DNA of 64,000 nt from Salinarimonas sp. Its GTDB lineage: Bacteria; Pseudomonadota; Alphaproteobacteria; Rhizobiales; Beijerinckiaceae. Positions 57,009 to 64,000 of the stretch are shown one piece after another. The translations under genes were made by a program, and so were the position numbers. Positions within the stretch are counted from its first letter, which is position 1. The number at the start of each line of letters is the position of its first letter. The DNA is taken from NCBI RefSeq assembly GCF_040111675.1, contig NZ_CP157794.1:186001-250000 (forward strand). The letters are read 5' to 3'. The notes under the pieces are model-generated. The model saw only the letters and a list, made by a program, of their open reading frames with translations. It ran no database searches and was not told the DNA's origin.

Positions 57009-57620
57009 ATGAGCGTCACGGCTGCCTTCTTCTATCTCTTCGCCGGCATCACGGTGGCCTCGGCCTTCCTCGTGATCGCCTCCAGGAATCCCGTGCACTC
57101 GGTGCTGTTCCTGATCCTCGCCTTCGTCAACGCGGCGGGCCTGTTCCTGCTGCTCGGGGCGGAGTTCCTGGCGATGATCCTGATCGTCGTCTATGTCGGC
57201 GCGGTCGCGGTCTTGTTCCTGTTCGTGATCATGCTGCTCGACATCGACTTCGCCAGCCTGCGCCAGGGCGTGCTGCAATACCTGCCCATCGGCGCGACGG
57301 TGGGCGTGATCTTCCTCGTCGAGCTGATCCTGGTGGTGACCACCTACACGGTCGACCCGGCGCTGCTCGCCGCCGAGCCGGTCGTCGGCGAGACCCCCGT
57401 GATGACGAACACCGCCGCGCTCGGCTCGGTGCTCTACACCCGCTACGTCTACTTCTTCCAGCTGGCCGGGCTGATCCTGCTCGTCGCCATGATCGGCGCC
57501 ATCGTCCTGACCCTGCGCGAGCGGGTGGGCGTCAAGCGCCAGGACGCCGTCGCCCAGGGCCTGCGCACCAAGGAGACCTCCATCGAGGTCGTCAAGGTGC
57601 GCTCGCGGGAAGGCGTGTGA
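57009..57620 (+). CDS. nuoJ: NADH-quinone oxidoreductase subunit J
   Basis: 203 aa, five membrane helices. Conserved helix [21 protein letters not shown] with the pi-bulge Tyr. N-terminus [21 protein letters not shown] is typical. It follows a 161-bp gap after nuoI, the largest inside the operon. Confidence 0.96.
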   Translation: MSVTAAFFYLFAGITVASAFLVIASRNPVHSVLFLILAFVNAAGLFLLLGAEFLAMILIVVYVGAVAVLFLFVIMLLDIDFASLRQGVLQYLPIGATVGVIFLVELILVVTTYTVDPALLAAEPVVGETPVMTNTAALGSVLYTRYVYFFQLAGLILLVAMIGAIVLTLRERVGVKRQDAVAQGLRTKETSIEVVKVRSREGV

Positions 57621-57637
57621 GGAGCGCGAAGGACATC

Positions 57638-57943
57638 ATGATCGGCCTGACCCACTTCCTCACCGTCGCCGCGATCCTGTTCACGCTCGGCGTGGTCGGG
57701 ATCTTCCTCAATCGGCGCAACGTGATCATCATCCTGATGTCCGTCGAGCTGATCCTGCTCGCGGTGAACATCAACCTCGTCGCCTTCTCCGCCTTCCTGA
57801 ACGACATCGTGGGCCAGGTCTTCGCGCTGTTCGTGCTCACGGTGGCGGCGGCGGAGGCCGCGATCGGCCTCGCCATCCTGGTCATCTTCTTCCGGAACCG
57901 CGGCTCCATCGCGGTGGAAGACATCAACGCGATGAAGGGCTGA
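57638..57943 (+). CDS. nuoK: NADH-quinone oxidoreductase subunit K
   Basis: 101 aa, three membrane helices. [25 protein letters not shown] carries the conserved Glu in helix 2. ATG 57638 after GAAGGA; the longer open frame is spurious. Confidence 0.96.
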   Translation: MIGLTHFLTVAAILFTLGVVGIFLNRRNVIIILMSVELILLAVNINLVAFSAFLNDIVGQVFALFVLTVAAAEAAIGLAILVIFFRNRGSIAVEDINAMKG

Positions 57944-57953
57944 AGGCCGCGCC

Positions 57954-60011
57954 ATGTATCAAGCGATCGTCTTCCTGCCGCTGCTCGGGTTCCTGATCGC
58001 CGGCGTCTTCGGCCGGATCATCGGCGCGCGCCCGAGCGAGATCGTCACGACCGCGCTGCTCGCGGTCTCGGGGCTGCTGTCCTGGGTCGCCTTCTTCGAC
58101 GTGGCGCTCGGCGAGGGGCCGGAGGTGTTCCGCGTCCAGGTCGCCACCTGGATGATGTCGGGCGATCTCGCGGTGGACTGGGCCTTCCGCATCGACACGC
58201 TGACCGTGGTGATGCTGGTCGTCGTCAACACCGTGTCGTTCCTCGTGCACCTCTACTCCATCGGCTACATGCACGAGGACCCGTCGCGGCCGCGGTTCTT
58301 CGCCTACCTGTCGCTGTTCACGTTCGCCATGCTCATGCTGGTGACGTCGGACAACCTCGTCCAGATGTTCTTCGGCTGGGAGGGCGTCGGCCTCGCCTCC
58401 TACCTGCTGATCGGCTTCTGGTACCAGAAGCCCTCGGCCAACGCGGCTGCGATCAAGGCCTTCGTCGTCAACCGCGTCGGCGATTTCGGCTTCGCGCTCG
58501 GCATCTTCGCCGTGTTCTTCCTGTTCGGCTCGGTGCAGTTCGAGACGATCTTCGCGCAGATCCCGGACTTCGCGGCGGGCGAGGGGGCGATCACCTTCCT
58601 CGGCCTGACCAATGTCGGCGCGCTCGAGCTCGCGGCGCTGCTCCTGTTCATGGGCGCCATGGGCAAGTCGGCGCAGTTCCTGCTGCACACCTGGCTGCCG
58701 GACGCGATGGAGGGCCCGACCCCGGTCTCCGCGCTGATCCACGCCGCCACCATGGTCACCGCCGGCGTCTTCCTCGTGGCGCGCATGTCGCCGCTCTACG
58801 AGTTCACGCCGATCGCGCTCACCGTGGTCACCTCCATCGGCGCGCTCACCGCCTTCTTCGCGGCGACCGTCGGTCTCGTGCAGAACGACATCAAGCGCGT
58901 CATCGCCTACTCGACCTGCTCGCAGCTCGGCTACATGTTCGTCGCGCTCGGCATCGGGGCCTACGGCGCGGGCATCTTCCACCTGTTCACGCACGCCTTC
59001 TTCAAGGCGCTGCTCTTCCTCGGCGCCGGCTCCGTCATCCATGCGCTGCATCACGAGCAGGACCTGCGCAACATGGGCGGGCTTCGCCGCCACATCCCGT
59101 TCACCGCGGCGATGATGGCGATCGGCACGCTGGCCTTGACCGGTTTCCCCTTCACCGCCGGCTACTACTCCAAGGACGCGATCATCGAGGCCGCCTACGC
59201 CTCGCCGACGACCGCCGGCGACATCGCCTTCGTCGCCACCGTGATCGCGGCGCTGATGACCTCGTTCTATTCCTGGCGCCTGTTCTTCCTCGCCTTCGAG
59301 GGCGCGCCGCGCTGGGCGGGCGGGCACGACGCGGTTCACGCGTCGCATGGCCACGACGACCACGAGGGCGTCGCCCACGGCGCCCACGACCAGGATCTCG
59401 AGCCGGCCTCCGCCGCCCCGCACGAGCATCACGGACACGCCCATACGCCGCACGAGAGCCCGCTCGTCATGACGATCCCGCTCGGCGTGCTCGCCGTCGG
59501 CGCCGTCGCGGCCGGCTTCCTGTTCAAGGAGAGCTTCGTGGGGCACGACTGGTCGCACTTCTGGGAGGGCGCGATCTACACCCGCGAGGGCAACACGATC
59601 ATGGACGACTTCCACTACGTCCCGGCCTGGGTCGTGTGGTCGCCCTTCGTGATGATGGTGCTGGGCTTCGCGCTGGCCTTCTGGATGTACGTCCGCGACC
59701 GTTCGGTGCCGGTGCGCCTCGCCGCCCGCCACCCGGTGATCTACCGCTTCCTGCTCAACAAGTGGTACGTCGACGAGCTCTACGACATGCTCTTCGTGCG
59801 TCCCGCCAAGCGCCTCGGCCGCTTCCTGTGGCGCACCGGCGACGGCAAGGTGATCGACGGGCTCGGGCCGGACGGCGTCTCCGCCCGGGTGTTGGACGCG
59901 ACCTCGTGGGTCGTGCGGCTGCAGACCGGCTACATCTACCACTACGCGTTCGTCATGATGATCGGCGTCGCCGCGCTGGTCACCTGGTACCTCGTCACGG
60001 GAGCCCGTTGA
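57954..60011 (+). CDS. nuoL: NADH-quinone oxidoreductase subunit L
   Basis: 685 aa, largest proton-pumping antiporter-like subunit, with the long lateral C-terminal helix. Conserved helices include [19 protein letters not shown] and the Lys in [21 protein letters not shown] His-rich periplasmic-type loop near 460-500 ([15 protein letters not shown]) may bind metal or be a linker. Stop overlaps the nuoM start (TGATG). Confidence 0.97.
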   Translation: MYQAIVFLPLLGFLIAGVFGRIIGARPSEIVTTALLAVSGLLSWVAFFDVALGEGPEVFRVQVATWMMSGDLAVDWAFRIDTLTVVMLVVVNTVSFLVHLYSIGYMHEDPSRPRFFAYLSLFTFAMLMLVTSDNLVQMFFGWEGVGLASYLLIGFWYQKPSANAAAIKAFVVNRVGDFGFALGIFAVFFLFGSVQFETIFAQIPDFAAGEGAITFLGLTNVGALELAALLLFMGAMGKSAQFLLHTWLPDAMEGPTPVSALIHAATMVTAGVFLVARMSPLYEFTPIALTVVTSIGALTAFFAATVGLVQNDIKRVIAYSTCSQLGYMFVALGIGAYGAGIFHLFTHAFFKALLFLGAGSVIHALHHEQDLRNMGGLRRHIPFTAAMMAIGTLALTGFPFTAGYYSKDAIIEAAYASPTTAGDIAFVATVIAALMTSFYSWRLFFLAFEGAPRWAGGHDAVHASHGHDDHEGVAHGAHDQDLEPASAAPHEHHGHAHTPHESPLVMTIPLGVLAVGAVAAGFLFKESFVGHDWSHFWEGAIYTREGNTIMDDFHYVPAWVVWSPFVMMVLGFALAFWMYVRDRSVPVRLAARHPVIYRFLLNKWYVDELYDMLFVRPAKRLGRFLWRTGDGKVIDGLGPDGVSARVLDATSWVVRLQTGYIYHYAFVMMIGVAALVTWYLVTGAR

Positions 60012-61522
60012 TGTTCGGCTTCGGCATACTCTTCGGGCTCCTCGTCCTGCCGCTGATCGGCGCGGCCTTCATCCTGGTCCAGCGCGGCGAGGACGAGGCG
60101 ACGATCGGCAACGTGCGCTGGGCGGCTCTGGCGACCACGATCGTCACCTTCCTGCTCGCGCTCGTCGCCTGGGCGCGCTTCGACACGGGCGTCTCCGACT
60201 TCCAGCTGGTCGAGACCCACGCCTGGATCTCCGAGGAGATCGCGTTCAAGCTCGGCGTCGACGGCTTCTCGATGCCGTTCGTGCTGCTCACCGCCTTCCT
60301 GATGCCGTTCTGCATCCTCGCCTCGTGGGAGACGATCACGAAGCGGGTGAAGGAGTACATGGTCGCGTTCCTGGTGCTCGAGACGCTGATGATCGGCGTG
60401 TTCGTGTCCCTCGACCTGTTCCTGTTCTACATCTTCTTCGAAGGCGTCCTGATCCCGATGTTCCTCATCATCGGCGTCTGGGGCGGCAAGAGGCGCATCT
60501 ACGCCTCGTTCAAGTTCTTCCTCTACACGCTGCTCGGCTCCGTCCTGATGCTCATCGCCATGATCGCGATGTACTGGACGGCGGGCACCTCGGACATCGA
60601 GCGCCTGCTCGCCTTCGGCTTCGACCCGTCCCTGCAATGGTGGCTGTGGCTCGCCTTCTTCGCCTCCTTCGCGGTGAAGATGCCGATGTGGCCGGTTCAC
60701 ACCTGGCTGCCGGACGCGCACGTCGAGGCGCCGACCGCGGGCTCGGTGATCCTGGCCGGCATCCTGCTGAAGATGGGCGGCTACGGCTTCGTGCGCTTCT
60801 CGCTGCCGATGTTCCCCGACGCGTCGGTGGAGTTCGCGCCGCTCGTGTTCACGCTCTCGGTCATCGCGATCGTCTACACCTCGCTGGTCGCGCTGATGCA
60901 GGAGGACATGAAGAAGCTCATCGCCTACTCGTCGGTGGCGCATATGGGCTTCGTCACGATGGGCCTGTTCACGATGACCCCGCAGGGCATCGAGGGGGCC
61001 ATGTTCCAGATGGTCTCGCACGGGCTGATCTCGGGCGCGCTGTTCCTGTGCGTCGGCGTGATCTACGACCGCATGCACACCCGCGAGATCGCCGCCTTCG
61101 GCGGGCTGACGAACCGCATGCCGCTCTACGCGGTGGCGTTCCTCACCTTCACCATGGCGAATGTCGGCCTTCCCGGCACGTCGGGCTTCGTCGGCGAGTT
61201 CCTGACCATGCTCGGCGCCTTCCGCGCCAATTTCTGGGTCGCGTTCTTCGCCGCCTTCGGCGTCATCCTCTCGGCGGCCTACGCGCTGTGGCTCTATTGG
61301 CGGGTGATGAACGGCCCGCTGGAGAAGCCGGCGCTCGCCGCGATCCCGGATCTCAATCGCCGCGAGATCCTGATGCTCGCGCCGCTCGCGATCCTCGTCA
61401 TCTATTACGGCGTCCAGCCGCAGCCGATCCTCGACGCCTTCGCGGCGCCGACGGAGGCGGTCCTGCGGGCGGCGGCGCCCGCGCTCGAGGGGGCGGCCAC
61501 CGCCCTCGCCGGCGCGCAGTGA
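60011..61522 (+). CDS. nuoM: NADH-quinone oxidoreductase subunit M
   Basis: 503 aa, antiporter-like subunit. Key Glu in [22 protein letters not shown], the Lys in [20 protein letters not shown], and [13 protein letters not shown] are present. About 14 membrane helices. Confidence 0.97.
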   Translation: MFGFGILFGLLVLPLIGAAFILVQRGEDEATIGNVRWAALATTIVTFLLALVAWARFDTGVSDFQLVETHAWISEEIAFKLGVDGFSMPFVLLTAFLMPFCILASWETITKRVKEYMVAFLVLETLMIGVFVSLDLFLFYIFFEGVLIPMFLIIGVWGGKRRIYASFKFFLYTLLGSVLMLIAMIAMYWTAGTSDIERLLAFGFDPSLQWWLWLAFFASFAVKMPMWPVHTWLPDAHVEAPTAGSVILAGILLKMGGYGFVRFSLPMFPDASVEFAPLVFTLSVIAIVYTSLVALMQEDMKKLIAYSSVAHMGFVTMGLFTMTPQGIEGAMFQMVSHGLISGALFLCVGVIYDRMHTREIAAFGGLTNRMPLYAVAFLTFTMANVGLPGTSGFVGEFLTMLGAFRANFWVAFFAAFGVILSAAYALWLYWRVMNGPLEKPALAAIPDLNRREILMLAPLAILVIYYGVQPQPILDAFAAPTEAVLRAAAPALEGAATALAGAQ

Positions 61523-61531
61523 GGACCTGAC

Positions 61532-62992
61532 ATGCTGCCCGAATCGACCGTCCCGCTCCCGGTCTTCCCCGTTCCCGCGCTCGGCCCGGCCCTGCCGGAG
61601 ATCGTGCTCGCGGCGGGCGCGCTCGTCCTCGTCCTCGTCGGCGCCATCCGCGGCGAGCGCTCGACCGGCATCGTCTCCGCCGGCGCGGTGGGGCTGATGC
61701 TGGTGGCGCTCGCGCTGGTGTTCTTCGCCCCCGCGGGCACCCAGACGACCTTCTTCGGCGCCTTCGTCGACGACGCCTTCGCGCGCTTCTTCAAGGTGCT
61801 GGTGCTGATCGGCTCGATCGTGGCGCTGCTGATGGCGCACGACCACTTCAGGCGCCTTCGCATCGACCGGTTCGAGTATCCTCTGCTGATCGTGCTCGCC
61901 ACGATCGGCATGATGGTGATGGTCTCCGCCAACGACCTGATCGCCGTCTATATGGGGCTCGAGCTGCAGTCGCTCGCCGCCTACGTCATCGCCTCGATCC
62001 ACCGCGACGACGCCAAGTCCACCGAGGCCGGCCTGAAGTACTTCGTGCTCGGTGCGCTCTCGTCCGGCATGCTGCTCTACGGCGCGTCGCTGGTCTACGG
62101 CTTCACGGGAACGGTGTCCTTCGAGGGCATCCAGCTCGCCCTGGCCGGTGGCGCCTCGACGGGCGCGATCTTCGGCCTCGTCTTCGTGGCCGCCGGTCTC
62201 GCCTTCAAGATCTCCGCCGTGCCCTTCCACATGTGGACGCCGGACGTCTACGAGGGGGCGCCGACGCCGGTGACGGCGTTCTTCGCCTCCGCGCCGAAGA
62301 TGGCGGCGATGGCGCTCGCGGTTCGGGTGTTCATGGACGCCTTCCCGACCATCGTCGAGGAGTGGCGCCAGATCGTGGTGTTCATCTCGCTCGCCTCCGT
62401 GATCCTCGGCTCCTTCGCCGCGATCGGCCAGACGAACCTCAAGCGCCTGATGGCCTATTCCTCCATCGGCAATATCGGCTTCGCGCTGGTCGGCCTCGCC
62501 GCCGGCACCGAGACCGGCGTGCAGGCCGTCTTGATCTACATGGCGATCTATCTCGTGCTCACGCTGGGCGGCTTCGCGGCGATCCTCGGCATGCGCCGCG
62601 GCGGCGTGGTGCTGGAGGACATCAAGGACCTGGCCGGCGTCTACCGCCACCATCCGGGGCTCGCCTTCTGCCTCGCCGCCGTGGTGCTCTCGCTCGCCGG
62701 CATCCCGCCGCTCGCCGGCTTCTTCGCCAAGCTCTACGTCTTCCTCGCCGCCGTCGAGGCGGGGCTGATCTGGCTCGCCGTGATCGCCGTCGTCGCCAGC
62801 GTGCCGGGGGCGTTCTACTACCTGCGCATCGTCAAGACGATCTACTTCGACGAGCCGGTCGCGGCCTACGACCCGATGCCGGCGCCGATCGGCGGGGTGA
62901 TGATCGCATCCAGCGTCTTCAACGTGGTCTTCTGGCTCGTGCCCGCCCCGCTGTTCGCGGCGGCGCTGATCGCGGCCCGGTCGCTGTTCTGA
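61532..62992 (+). CDS. nuoN: NADH-quinone oxidoreductase subunit N
   Basis: 486 aa, the third antiporter-like subunit. IAVYMGLELQSLAAYVIAS has the conserved Glu; FKISAVPFHMWTPDVYEGAPTPV and LKRLMAYSSIGNIGF are hallmarks. Last core subunit; birA begins 5 bp on. Confidence 0.97.
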   Translation: MLPESTVPLPVFPVPALGPALPEIVLAAGALVLVLVGAIRGERSTGIVSAGAVGLMLVALALVFFAPAGTQTTFFGAFVDDAFARFFKVLVLIGSIVALLMAHDHFRRLRIDRFEYPLLIVLATIGMMVMVSANDLIAVYMGLELQSLAAYVIASIHRDDAKSTEAGLKYFVLGALSSGMLLYGASLVYGFTGTVSFEGIQLALAGGASTGAIFGLVFVAAGLAFKISAVPFHMWTPDVYEGAPTPVTAFFASAPKMAAMALAVRVFMDAFPTIVEEWRQIVVFISLASVILGSFAAIGQTNLKRLMAYSSIGNIGFALVGLAAGTETGVQAVLIYMAIYLVLTLGGFAAILGMRRGGVVLEDIKDLAGVYRHHPGLAFCLAAVVLSLAGIPPLAGFFAKLYVFLAAVEAGLIWLAVIAVVASVPGAFYYLRIVKTIYFDEPVAAYDPMPAPIGGVMIASSVFNVVFWLVPAPLFAAALIAARSLF

Positions 62993-62997
62993 GACCG

Positions 62998-63783
62998 GTG
63001 GAGCTCTCGCCGCACGCCCGCGCCCTCGGCTATCGGCTCGACGCGCGCGCCGTCACCGGGTCGACCAACGACGACGCCGGTGCGGCGCTGCGGGCCGGCG
63101 ATCCGGGCCGGCTCTGGATCGTCGCCGCGCGCCAGGAGACGGGGCGGGGGCGGCTCGGGCGCTCCTGGACCTCGCCGGAGGGGAACCTCTACGCCACGCT
63201 GGCGCTGCGCGACCCGTGCCCCATGCGCGAGGCGCCGCAGCTCGGCTATCTCGCCGGCCTCGCCCTTCTCGACGCCGCCCGCGCGCTCGCGCCCGACGCG
63301 GCGGCGCCGCGGCTGAAGCTGAAATGGCCGAACGATCTGCTCCTCGACGGCGCCAAGATCTCGGGGATCCTGCTCGACGGCGTCGGCCTCCCGGGCGGGG
63401 GCGGCGGTCTCGTGATAGGCTTGGGCGTCAACGTGGCCTGGGCTCCCGAGGGCGCGCCCTATCCGGTGGCGCGCCTGACGGACGTCGCCCCGGGCGCGAC
63501 GCGCGAGAGGCTGTTCCTCGCGCTCTCGGACGCGATGGCCGAGCGCCTCGCGGCGTTCGAGGCGGCGGACCCGAAGACGCGGTTCGCGCGTCTACGTGAG
63601 GACTGGCTGCGCGAGGCCGCGGGCCTCGACGGCGGCGCGCGCGTGCGCGTCGGAGACGGATTCAAGTACGGGCGGGTGGCCGGCCTCGACGCGCAAGGCC
63701 GCCTCCTGCTCGAGACCGAGACCGGCGTCGAGACCATCGACGCCGGCGACCTGACGATCTTGTCCCGTGAGACGAGCGAATGA
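62998..63783 (+). CDS. birA: Biotin--[acetyl-CoA-carboxylase] ligase
   Basis: 261 aa from a GTG start. Catalytic core GSTNDDA, RQETGRGRLGRSWTSPEGNLY (biotinyl-AMP loop) and LKWPNDLLLDGAKISGIL. It lacks the N-terminal helix-turn-helix of E. coli BirA, so it is a ligase without repressor function. Position directly after nuoN is the usual one in Rhizobiales. Confidence 0.95.
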   Translation: MELSPHARALGYRLDARAVTGSTNDDAGAALRAGDPGRLWIVAARQETGRGRLGRSWTSPEGNLYATLALRDPCPMREAPQLGYLAGLALLDAARALAPDAAAPRLKLKWPNDLLLDGAKISGILLDGVGLPGGGGGLVIGLGVNVAWAPEGAPYPVARLTDVAPGATRERLFLALSDAMAERLAAFEAADPKTRFARLREDWLREAAGLDGGARVRVGDGFKYGRVAGLDAQGRLLLETETGVETIDAGDLTILSRETSE

Positions 63784-63828
63784 CGGGGTTCGCACGACGA
63801 TTATCGAACGAAAAGGTGAAGACCGAAC

Positions 63829-64000
63829 ATGGCTGACAGAAACGACGAGCTCGTCTTCCTGCCCCTCGGCGGGCTGGGCGAGATCGGCATGAACGCGGCG
63901 CTCTACGGCTACGGGCCGGAGAACGACCGCCGATTCGTCCTGGTCGATTGCGGATTGAGCTTCGCGGGCGAGGAGGCGCCGGGCGTCGACCTCGTCCTGC
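63829..64000 (+). CDS. rnj: Ribonuclease J (partial, 3' end off window)
   Basis: 57 codons visible. N-terminus ELVFLPLGGLGEIGMNAALYGYG followed by FVLVDCGLSF is the start of the metallo-beta-lactamase fold of RNase J, a 5'-3' exo/endoribonuclease. It is cut by the right edge. Follows birA at 45 bp, the order known in Rhizobiales. Confidence 0.9.
   Translation, partial: MADRNDELVFLPLGGLGEIGMNAALYGYGPENDRRFVLVDCGLSFAGEEAPGVDLVL

Noticed and set aside
59942..62653. Long minus-strand open frame (over 900 codons) opposite nuoM-nuoN
   Set aside because: Arg/His/Asp/Glu-rich low-complexity translation typical of the antisense of GC-rich genes; the plus strand encodes full nuo subunits.

Overview
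The window is high-GC DNA from an alphaproteobacterium, most likely order Hyphomicrobiales (Rhizobiales). This is inferred from the nuoA-N/birA/ribonuclease J block, an ALAS-type hemA with an FNR/FixK-like box, lon next to hupB, homospermidine synthase, and DUF3422 and DUF2937 genes. No genus can be fixed from the sequence alone. Coding density is high and no gene-free stretch exceeds about 300 bases.

Region 1 (1-18.5 kb, regulator to 20.7 kb) is a specialised-metabolite gene cluster that runs off the left edge. Twelve tightly packed minus-strand genes (18456 down to 3834) look like one operon. The first three are a flavin N-monooxygenase, a FAD amine oxidase and a cupin/methionyl-tRNA-synthetase-like fusion. 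This is the cassette known to make hydrazinoacetic acid from N6-hydroxylysine and glycine in s56-p1 and triacsin biosynthesis. They are followed by a stand-alone carrier protein, an NRPS (TubC docking, heterocyclization, cysteine-type adenylation, carrier), an AMP ligase, an ACP, a GNAT, a C45 Ntn-hydrolase, an acyl-CoA-dehydrogenase-like flavoenzyme, a type II thioesterase and a P450. A heme-oxygenase-like diiron oxidase with an internal duplication plus an OsmC protein (plus strand), and a KAS III enzyme (minus strand, partial), lie on the left. A SARP/BTAD-type regulator is divergent from the operon. The same motif, CGTGAA repeated with 11-bp phasing, occurs in both divergent intergenic regions. 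The inferred product combines an N-N-bonded unit with a cysteine-derived azoline.

Region 2 (20.7-24.5 kb) holds LysE and TauE/SafE transporters, a degenerate IS630-family element with recognisable ends, two small unknown genes and tRNA-Thr(GGT).

Region 3 (24.6-46 kb) is mostly housekeeping: hemA, murA, a LutA-like CCG protein, a RloA/RloB-like ATPase-TOPRIM pair (possible phage defence), DUF3422-ybaB-recR, two unknown coupled genes, a WD40 protein, DUF2937, leuB, a GST, homospermidine synthase, an L,D-transpeptidase, an orphan cheZ, an acyltransferase, lon and hupB with clear terminators.

Region 4 (46-64 kb) starts with tRNA-Val(TAC) and tRNA-Asp(GTC) and a 5'-truncated DUF4760-like fragment. 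The complete 14-gene complex I operon (nuoA-nuoN) follows, interrupted by a VOC-fold gene between nuoF and nuoG and a small membrane protein between nuoH and nuoI. It is followed by birA and the start of a ribonuclease J gene cut by the right edge.
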